Source of the DNA: Sphaeroforma sirkka
Lineage: Eukaryota > Opisthokonta > Ichthyosporea > Ichthyophonida
Direction of reading: 5' to 3'
Length of the DNA stretch: 23,060 bases
Assembly: GCA_001586965.3 (NCBI GenBank)
Contig: LUCW03001844.1
Span: 1-23,060, forward strand
The notes beneath the pieces were generated by a model that was given only the letters and a program-made list of their open reading frames with translations, did no database searches and was not told the DNA's origin. Below, piece after piece: positions 17,460 through 23,060 of the stretch (position 1 is its first letter; every line of letters begins with the position of its first letter). Both the position numbers and the translations under genes were made by a program.

Positions 17460-18260
17460 GTGTAAGCCTTCAGGTGCACCTTTAAACTGGTACTTTTACC
17501 TTGCCAAGTAAAGGAAAAGTATTTCCTATGAGGCTCATATATCTGTAGTTGATGGAATGCAGCTTTTAAGTCTATCTTGGAAAAGATAGTCGCACCTCCA
17601 TTTTGCGTAGTATCTCGCTTATCTTAGGTAAGGGAAAACTATGTTGCGGAATTAGTTTGTTGATTGGCGACAGGTCTAGTACTACTCTTGTTTTACTAAA
17701 CGTTCCATCAGATTTATATTGATCGACCGCTAAGAGAGCTAAGTTAACTGGGGTTGCATCATAATTGATTTCAATTAGACCCTGTTTTAACCAATCTTCG
17801 ATTTGGGTTTTGACAACGTCTTTGTGTCTCCAACTCACGTAGTTATGTGAAGGACACTTTAACTTAGAGAAGTCGACGTTTGTTAAGTCAAGTCTAACGT
17901 ACCCATTAGAGAACTTAAACATACACCAGTCAGTTATTGCAATCTTCCTGTTTTGTATAATTAAGTCCATAATTATATCGGTGAAGTGCGGAATCATATC
18001 CTTTGCTTCACCTTCCGGAGGTTTAGGTATCTTTAACATATTATCATCTGACTGATCTTTTATTCGGGTCCAGCCCATTAGGCAGACCAGTGAGTGTTAT
18101 ACCTAAACTGAGAAGATCAGTCATACCTATAATTAAATCGTATTTCTGAGACATGTCAGTAACGATTAGGTGAGTCTTCACTTCTCTTCTATCTGACAGC
18201 ATTATGTGTGCATAGTCAATGGCTTGTTCGCAAGTAGTAACTTTGCCATTTCCCAAGATT
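17460..18260 (-). pseudogene. Element B protease C-terminus and RT N-terminal half
   Basis: The frame 18256-18044 gives the protease end (MSQKYDLIIGMTDLLSLGI) and the start of the linker. The frame 18078-17572 gives RT fingers: NYVSWRHKDVV, PVNLALLAVDQ, TFSKTRVVLDLSPINKL and SEILRKM. The next blocks, IFSKIDLKAAFHQLQ and EPHRKYFSFTWQGK, lie in a third frame, and APEGLHML returns to the frame of the following ORF. Shifts are at about 18255, 18055, 17598 and 17503. The APEGL block has Glu where RTs, including element D, have Phe (PFGL). Homology to D is close over the whole length. Confidence 0.75.
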
Positions 18261-18263
18261 AAA

Positions 18264-18467
18264 TCAGTTGTTTCTGTTATGGACAGCCATATCTGTAGCG
18301 TAGGCTACTCGGCATGAGATAGCAGAGACTTCAGCCCCTGGATCAAATAGTGCCATAACTTTTTCTCCATTTACGAAAACTGTTTGAAAGATACGTTCAT
18401 CTCCTTTGGTATAGATTTTATTGAACATTTTCTCATAATCTTGCTCTAGTGCGCACATATGGTACTG
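18264..18467 (-). CDS. Element B aspartic protease, DPGA active site
   Basis: The frame runs in phase from the gag UGA (18468-18470). After a short lead with EQDYEKMFNKIY come IFQTVFVNGEKVMALFDPGA (catalytic triplet at 18333-18344) and EVSAIS. Retropepsins normally have D-T/S-G-A; here the second residue is Pro, and element D also has Pro at this place. The fold would need a dimer. The frame closes at 18264 by a shift, and the second half of the protease lies in the next frame. The Met at 18458 is only the first ATG; readthrough or a linked Gag-Pol is more likely than independent initiation. Confidence 0.7.
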   Translation of the reverse strand, partial: QYHMCALEQDYEKMFNKIYTKGDERIFQTVFVNGEKVMALFDPGAEVSAISCRVAYATDMAVHNRNN

Positions 18468-18470
18468 TCA
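18468..18470 (-). promoter_or_regulatory. In-frame UGA between gag and pol of element B (candidate readthrough site)
   Basis: AAG CAC TGA CAG TAC CAT ATG: the gag stop and the protease frame are in the same phase, with no overlap and no shift. Element D has the same layout. Downstream, GTGCGCAC is a perfect 8-bp palindrome (starting 14 nt after the TGA), the only obvious pairing element nearby. Confidence 0.55.
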
Positions 18471-18700
18471 GTGCTTAACTTGGACGTCTGGTAAGTCCTT
18501 GCAATCCTCTTTGTGCCAACCGTTAGTACCCTTGCAAGTAGCACACTCTTTCATATAGTGTCCAAAATCTGGCTTGCCTGGTGCACACTTAACAGGGTCG
18601 TGTCTACCATTCCACTTGCCATTATTGTTTTGTGAGGTTGTAACCACACTTCTTGCAAGGCGCTCTCACACCTTCTTATCACCTTCGGTTCGGTAGAAGT
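18468..18700 (-). pseudogene. Element B nucleocapsid (end of gag) with atypical zinc knuckles
   Basis: The reading PCKKCGY, a short gap with a one-base shift near 18630, then NGKWNGRHDPVKC, and finally CATCKGTNGWHKEDC (18501-18545) ends at KH-UGA. The last module is Cx2Cx6Hx3C, as in element D. The NGxWNGRH block between Cys pairs is also shared. It would bind element RNA. Another shift near 18660 separates it from the preceding gag frame. Confidence 0.65.
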
Positions 18701-19268
18701 AGAGCCAGTACCCCTCCAGTAGTAGTGCGAGGTTTCTTAGTACTACGCGCAGTATTAGTCTCACTGCGTTTCGCTTAGTGGGCTGGGTGTAGCTCGTGGT
18801 ACTAAGTACTCTAGTAGAGGAATTGGTATGCTTGTGTACTATCTTCTCAAAGACAGACCAAGGCATAGATCGCAAATCACCATAGGCGATGATGTCATTG
18901 ACTTTCTTAAAGAGGTTAGTTAGCCCCAGAGTCTCCATCATCTGACAAATTAATAAATATTCGCCAGTATAGGTACGACCACCCATCCGAGTATTCATAT
19001 GTGTCATGAGCTATGAGCTAGAGCACCTCGAATAGTGGTATCGTTCGCAAAGAACTTGCGAGACTCTAGAAGTTCACGGTCACGTGCATCTTCAAAAAAA
19101 GGTGTTAAGTATATTATCACGCAACTGGTGCCAGGGTAGGGCTTTCCAGTTGGGCTCATGAGTTCTTCAAGATAGTTCGCCATTCACCTGGCTCACAGAA
19201 ATGAATAAAGGCATTCATCATCTGCTTATCCCTAAGGCTGGCAGACTCCTTAAGTTGGTCGAAGGCCT
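18666..19268 (-). pseudogene. Element B gag middle part (capsid-like)
   Basis: From 19268 the minus strand reads TVETLKAFDQLKESASLRDK and MMNAFIHFCEPGEWRTIL. After shifts near 19150-19010 comes the frame 19007-18666, with YTGEYLLICQMMETLGLTNL and SMPWSVFEKIV. The pattern (helical, Trp and Phe spaced) fits a Ty3/Gypsy capsid, and MPWSVFEKIV resembles LRWNQFYETV in element D at the same place. At least three frameshifts break it. The last third of the 18666-19007 frame is out of phase; a Ser/Thr-rich basic stretch in another frame fits better there. Confidence 0.55.
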
Positions 19269-19685
19269 TCAGTGTCTCCACTGTACTACCTCATTAGTAG
19301 AGAAATCGACCTCAGCCTGCGCGTTACCTAGCTGCTTTATAAAGCTTGGTTCTAAGTGTTCACGAGGCTCATGCTCAGTGCTACGGGCCGTTAGTGCCAA
19401 GATGGTGTCTATTTCCTTTCTCTTGTTATCGATTAGATAGCGAATGTTATCCGCTTTCCTATCGTCAAGGTCAGAGTCATTCAATAGACGGTCCTCAAGG
19501 ACTTGCATACCAGAGCGTAATAGCCTGAGACGAGTATGTCTGGTTCTCACTTCCTCATCCTCAGGATTAGAGCGGGAACTCTCTAACGAGGTACTGGTGT
19601 AGCGATTGCCAAAATCGTGATTACCAGGGTTAGTTGGCAAATGAGGGTCGATATTACGAGGATGGTAAGCCTCATCGAGTTCCAT
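19269..19685 (-). CDS. Element B gag helical segment
   Basis: A 138-codon frame with a polar, Asn/Pro-rich beginning and a long charged helix (HTRLRLLRSGMQVLEDRLL, NIRYLIDNKRKEIDTILAL). It aligns in position and style with the coiled-coil segment of element D gag (11892-12632), where NIKQKRIDQLL stands for NKRKEIDTIL. It probably forms the assembly helix of Gag. The start Met is internal; gag upstream is interrupted by the tRNA-like insertion. Confidence 0.6.
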   Translation of the reverse strand: MELDEAYHPRNIDPHLPTNPGNHDFGNRYTSTSLESSRSNPEDEEVRTRHTRLRLLRSGMQVLEDRLLNDSDLDDRKADNIRYLIDNKRKEIDTILALTARSTEHEPREHLEPSFIKQLGNAQAEVDFSTNEVVQWRH

Positions 19686-19763
19686 ACGATCATATCCTCT
19701 GACAGGGTTAGGTTTGTCAAGAGGATGGTCGATGGTAGCATCAGAGCCATAGAGATTAAATTT

Positions 19764-19857
19764 TGAAAATATTCTCTCTCGCCAGTGGTAACTGGCTTAG
19801 TGGTAAACATACTGGCTGGTAAACCAGTAGGGTCTCGGTTCGAAACCCGGCCCGAAA
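19764..19857 (+). repeat. tRNA-like (tRNA-derived, SINE-like) insertion in element B gag
   Basis: The plus strand has a perfect RNA polymerase III A box, TGGCTTAGTGG (19793-19803), and B box, GGTTCGAAACC (19837-19847). They start 44 nt apart, exactly the spacing in a tRNA. A 6-bp anticodon-type stem (TACTGG/CCAGTA) encloses an 8-nt loop, and the T stem pairs 4 of 5. The acceptor stem does not pair, so it is not a working tRNA. AAATTTT occurs at 19758-19764 and 19855-19861, a candidate target-site duplication. It interrupts gag between PIPKKKK and FNLYGS-type residues and is absent from element D gag. A SINE head or a tRNA pseudogene fits best. Confidence 0.55.
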
Positions 19858-19887
19858 TTTTTCTTCTTCTTCGGTATAGGAAGAATA

Positions 19888-20510
19888 TCAGCCAAGTGGG
19901 GACACGATAGAGGGGTCCACAACTGCCGCTGCTGCCGCTAGCTCCTTCAAGAGCGCTTCAGTGGGTTTCAATTGGCGTCGAGATTGAGAGGATCCAACCA
20001 CTCGTTGTCGAGTTATGGCGTCCTCAGCTTCGGCCCCAAGATTTGAGCTGAATGGAATGGCTTCTCCATCGATGGCGAAACCGAAATTTTCGGACAGGTC
20101 CAATACTTCCTTTTCACGCCGGATTTGTGCTGGAGTCCTTTAGATGTGGAGTTATAATGCCCCCGACATTCGTATCCACGAATTTTCCAGCCTTCGACGT
20201 TTATCCCCAATATTTGACGGCACGTGGTCAGGGGGGCAAGCTGGGGTCCTGAGCTTCACTCCTAGGTGATACACGGACGCTGGCGAGCCTTTCCGCGGTA
20301 GTAGATACCTCTTCTTCCAAGGCTTTAGGATCCGACGAGTCATCCTCAGAATAATCCTCTGTACCAACCTCAGAATTTGCTTCCCCAACAGTATCCTCGG
20401 CAGGCTCAACTCCAGACAGGCTAGGTGTTTCCACAGGGACCTCAGGAACCTCGGCAGGCTTAGCAGGCTTAGAGCTAGCGGCCCTTGCCTTTAGAAGTAC
20501 CCTTAGCCAT
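19888..20510 (-). pseudogene. Element B gag start
   Basis: The first ATG after the leader is at 20510-20508, opening MAKGTSKGKG, a lysine-rich start like that of D. One extra G near 20483 shifts the frame. The sense then continues as KPAKPAEVPEVPVETPSLSG and an acidic stretch (20434-20228). After a further shift it reaches SENFGFAIDGEAIPFSSNLG and LLKELAAAAAVVDPSIV (20103-19888). Composition (Pro/Glu/Ser, then Ala-rich helix) is typical of a retrotransposon Gag N-terminus, with no domain I can name. Breaks at about 20483, 20240 and 20125, then the tRNA-like insertion. Confidence 0.55.
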
Positions 20511-20592
20511 AGTATTTGCTGGATAGTAAATCGATGTCAGACAGTCTAGAAGCAGCAGTACACTACTGTAACTACTAAATAACTGAAAAATA
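20511..20592 (-). other. Element B leader between 5' LTR and gag
   Basis: An 82-bp leader. In the element's direction it begins TATTTTTCAGTTATTTAG directly after TTTACA. As in D, no TGG-starting primer-binding site is present. Both leaders share an NATTTT...AGTTA start. Confidence 0.6.
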
Positions 20593-21065
20593 TGTAAACT
20601 TCGATGGAAATTACTAGGTTTCAAACTATATTAAACTAAAAATACAATTTAGTCAGTTAGATTTAGCAGTGGTAGCTTGTGTAAGAATGATCGGGACCGC
20701 CTCTTGTTAAGAGCCTAAATATCCTCGATCACACAGGGCGTACCTCTAGCTGTTCTTTATTGAATAATTTTTTCACTAGAAGTACTAAGTGTTCATGACC
20801 ACTTGCCTAATTTGTAAATAGACATAATAACGTAAGTCACGTTAATACATTAGCTGATATAAATAAAGTTCCATCTGAAGAAAAGTTAAAAAAAAAAAAA
20901 GACTTATTGATTTTGAGATTGGCGGGAGGACCAAAATCTATAAGTAGTAGTTCGAGATTATAAAAATTTAGTTTATAATATCCCTACATCTACTAATGTC
21001 TCAAATAGGTCCAAGTAGATGAGTCATACCAAATACTCAGGCTATTGGAGCCATCAAAGTGAATT
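20593..21065 (-). repeat. 5' LTR of element B, truncated
   Basis: It matches 13522-13993 closely. Differences are a few substitutions and several one- or two-base indels, some in A runs. AATAAA on the minus strand is at 20756-20761. The match stops at GAATT (21061-21065), about 125 bp before the inferred LTR start, and unrelated DNA follows. Confidence 0.8.
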
Positions 21066-21209
21066 CCTATGATCGACATCAATCCCCTGTTAGTCGAGAC
21101 AATCCCTGAAGGGCCCCTCCAGCCGCTTATATTATAAGGTCCCTCGAATTCCCAAAATTCGGTCCTTACTCTCCAAATCCAAAAGTCGGCCCAATAAATG
21201 ATTATCACA

Positions 21210-21221
21210 GTTTCGGCGCCA
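21210..21221 (-). promoter_or_regulatory. Candidate primer-binding site of element E
   Basis: TGGCGCCGAAAC on the minus strand. It starts with the TGG that pairs with the tRNA CCA end. The matching tRNA was not identified. Confidence 0.4.
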
Positions 21222-21361
21222 ATTTTTTTCCATAAAATCCCAAAATTCGGTAGTAGTAGCTTTATTCTTAGGTTTACGATATAAGCAGTCTTTAGTCCTC
21301 TTCGTCCTTGTTTTCCTTATGTTCTTAGTGAAAGTCTCCACTCTAGCGCTGGACGTGGACT

Positions 21362-21370
21362 GCTTTTATA
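21362..21370 (-). promoter_or_regulatory. TATA box of element E
   Basis: TATAAAAGC on the minus strand, enclosed by a short inverted repeat GGACT/AGTCC (21357-21374). Position relative to AATAAA and the primer site fits an LTR promoter. Confidence 0.45.
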
Positions 21371-21527
21371 GTCCGCCGGGACATATTTCTATCTATTCCC
21401 GAACGAACTTGTACTACTAACATCCTAGGCTATTAACAATAACTATAACGCTCGTAGTGAGAGGGAAAAACACGGGCCTAGAAAACCCTCTGCTATGAAG
21501 TTCTTGAACTTTTCTCGTGGCGTCATC

Positions 21528-21578
21528 GTCTATGTATATTCGTAGACACTTTTGCTTTGTTCGTGAATATACATAGAC
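21528..21578. repeat. 14-bp perfect inverted repeat (hairpin)
   Basis: GTCTATGTATATTC (21528-21541) and its exact reverse complement (21565-21578) enclose a 23-base loop. It lies inside the supposed element E LTR, upstream of its TATA box on the minus strand. Confidence 0.7.
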
Positions 21579-21774
21579 AATTTTAAGTATGACCCATGAG
21601 AATGACAGCAAAAATCATCAGGGCCTGGTTATATACGATTAACCCTGGCTTGGGCCCTGAAATAAAAACCCAATATGAATATCTAGAATCATGACTCATC
21701 ATTCGGGACCTGCCAAATTCAGGGTACCGAAGAGTCTCTCGAAATTCATTAGGAGTCCCGAAACTCCTACATAT

Positions 21775-21802
21775 AAAAAAAAAAAGAAAAAAAAAGAAAA
21801 AA
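21775..21802 (+). repeat. A-rich tract
   Basis: Twenty-eight bases, all A except two G, immediately beyond the possible start of element E. It could be a retroposon tail or simple repeat. Confidence 0.6.
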
Positions 21803-22902
21803 GTGCAAGTCGTAAATGAATATAGCGACAGAGTACGTAAATAGGGCACCAGGCCCGCTACTAGTAGTAGAGGCGAGGCCGGGGGTAAATATTGTAGTGT
21901 TGTGTATCTGTGTAAATATTTACAACTATTTAGGAAGGCTACATATGCTGTGGTGGTGTGTAAATATTATTATTTTAATGGCAAATATTTCAATCAGAAT
22001 AAATATTTTGAATTGAAATACCTACTAAAAGTACTAAATATATTCTATATTGATTTAACAATTAAAATACAGCTCAATAGACCGAGATATTGCTAAAAAA
22101 TACACGTACAGTTAGGTTAAGATGAATTAATTTCAAGATTTTAAATATATGTATCTTTGCAATTGTTTTATTTTGGGAGATACGTGTATTTTATCACTTT
22201 TTTTGATAAGTGGCACTCTCCGACCGTGTCTCCCAGACTCCAACTGACAGGCAACTGACGTTGCTGTGGTCATTTACATAATAAAAAATAAATAGTCATG
22301 ATGAAGGAGTTGGGAACTTGTGGGAACCCCACTGCCCCAAGAGAGGGACAGTCGCCCCACCAAGCGCCCAGAGATGCATATTTATCTGCCAACTTCAAAC
22401 AGAAACCGTTATCCTGCAACTGGCAGTCCTGATCAAAATTCACCGGCACCTCAACACAAATTTATATTATTCAGATCAAGTTCGAAACGCGACAATCGAC
22501 ATATTTATTAAATATCAATTTATCTTTGTTTGATCTGCGGGGAGAAGCAGAAAGGACTCTAGGAGTGCAGCAAGCCAGCAACCATCACAGCATATTCTTT
22601 ATTCTTTATTGAACCTTTTTTTTTGGCGGGTGTTTGTTGTCGCTCGTGGTTGTGTGTTGTCGTGTGCAACACACTGCTTAGTTCTGAGTGAAGCTGCTCG
22701 CAGTCGTTCTCTGCCGGCAGGTGTAGTTTACCTGGGGCGAACTCAGTCAGTATATTAGGAATAAATTTAGACTTATACCGATTCCATCGATCGGTGCAAC
22801 CAAGTTTCTGGCTCTATCAGTTAGCCGGAAGTAGCTTTGAAGCACCGGCGGCGAATCCTTCCATAGGGATAATACCTCCCAGTGTACACGCATGATAATA
22901 AC
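21803..22902. other. AT-rich unassigned DNA
   Basis: No supported gene. AT-rich with recurring TAAATATT words (21890-22040). Inverted repeat AAAATACACGTA (22097-22108) and its complement (22181-22192). From 22319, TGTGGGAACCCCAC opens a GC-richer stretch, with a T run at 22617-22625, AATAAA near 22762 and no clear TATA box. The latter part could be a promoter and 5' UTR, or an LTR and leader. Confidence 0.4.
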
Positions 22903-22947
22903 ATGCAGCAACCTGAGGGGGAATCGAAACTGAAGCTGAGTCTGCAG
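22903..22947 (+). CDS. Possible first coding exon (partial)
   Basis: ATG at 22903 opens MQQPEGESKLKLSLQ, followed at once by CAG|GTATGC, a good match to a splice donor. The intronic reading meets a stop about 33 bases on. The upstream 300 bases are GC-richer than the surrounding DNA. With only 15 codons this could be chance. The product is unknown and the rest lies beyond the window. Confidence 0.2.
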
Positions 22948-23060
22948 GTATGCACAATTTTTTGTATTCGCACGTACTAGACGGTAGCTGAAATTATTCC
23001 ACGTATATTAGATCCTGTGGTGGTGGTACATTGTTTGGGCTGTTAATTTCATATTAATCA

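Larger units (their letters stand above)
13522..21065 (-). mobile_element. Element B: near full-length Ty3/Gypsy-type retrotransposon with methyltransferase-like domain
   Basis: LTRs at 13522-14118 and 20593-21065 flank, in the minus direction, a short leader, gag, an in-frame UGA, and pol with protease, RT, RNase H, methyltransferase-like domain, integrase, GPF motif, chromodomain-like region and basic tail. It is the most complete copy and the reference for A and D. LTRs differ by only a few substitutions, so insertion was recent. Frameshifts (mostly one base) in gag, RT and integrase, and a tRNA-like insertion in gag, make it non-functional as read. The 5' LTR lacks about 125 bp found in the 3' LTR. 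Confidence 0.88.
21066..21771 (-). mobile_element. Element E: LTR and leader remnant of another retrotransposon
   Basis: Read on the minus strand this has the layout of an LTR promoter region: TATAAAAGC (21370-21362), AATAAA about 96 bases later (21266-21261), then TGGCGCCGAAAC (21221-21210), which looks like a tRNA primer-binding site, and about 145 bp of leader before element B cuts in. A possible LTR start is TGTAGG at 21771. Its end just before the PBS is not a clean CA. No coding region is left. This is not the A/B or D LTR. Confidence 0.45.

Noticed and set aside
738..21065. CRISPR array, bacterial mobile island or defence system
   Set aside because: The repeats are LTRs and the proteins are retrotransposon Gag-Pol. 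No spacer-repeat pattern is present. The methyltransferase-like domain is part of pol, not a restriction system.
738..21065. DIRS element, because of the Dam-like domain
   Set aside because: The elements have DDE integrase with GPY/F motif and true LTR pairs, and no tyrosine recombinase.
22097..22192. MITE with 12-bp terminal inverted repeats
   Set aside because: The arms are short, there is no flanking target duplication, and AT-rich DNA readily gives such pairs by chance.

Overview
The window is eukaryotic repeat DNA. It is almost entirely stacked, partly broken LTR retrotransposons of the Ty3/Gypsy (Metaviridae-like) type, with short stretches of unassigned DNA between and around them. 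Evidence: four sets of pol fragments with reverse transcriptase, RNase H and D,D35E integrase signatures; paired direct repeats with AATAAA signals; polypurine-like tracts; and no bacterial-type operons. Codon use and a base composition of roughly 40% GC do not identify the host. An animal or a protist is possible.

Layout. 1-735: unassigned, GC-richer flank. 738-3790 (+): 'element A', a 5'-truncated copy keeping the end of RNase H, a methyltransferase-like domain, integrase, a chromodomain-like tail and the 3' LTR. 3791-7586 (+): 'element C', a more diverged, heavily decayed pol (protease to chromodomain) with no gag, joined at both ends to pieces of A/B-type LTR. 7587-8432: LTR fragment, then a spacer with one weak secreted-protein-like ORF. 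8433-13521 (-): 'element D', a gag-PR-RT element with both LTRs whose RNase H, methyltransferase-like and integrase-core regions are deleted. 13522-21065 (-): 'element B', a near full-length relative of A with gag, pol and both LTRs, broken by small frameshifts and by a tRNA-like insertion in gag. 21066-21771 (-): an LTR/leader remnant of a further element ('E') with TATA box, AATAAA and a canonical-looking primer-binding site. 21772-23060: AT-rich unassigned DNA, ending in a possible first exon or leader.

Elements A/B, C and D belong to one broad lineage: their RT, integrase C-terminus (GPY/F motif) and chromodomain-like tails align. Three features stand out. (1) A/B and C carry, between RNase H and integrase, a domain resembling the Dam-type DNA N6-adenine methyltransferase domain known from DIRS elements, with an NPPC or NPPW motif. 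(2) In both B and D, gag and pol are in the same frame and separated by a single UGA, which suggests stop-codon readthrough rather than frameshifting. (3) The DNA directly after the 5' LTR in B and D lacks the usual TGG-starting primer-binding site. B and D also share a non-standard zinc knuckle (Cx2Cx6Hx3C) and a DPG-type protease motif; D has lost the catalytic Asp.

Most coding defects in A, B and D are single-base indels on a background of few substitutions. Real decay and long-read assembly error therefore both have to be considered. C is also broken by true nonsense codons.
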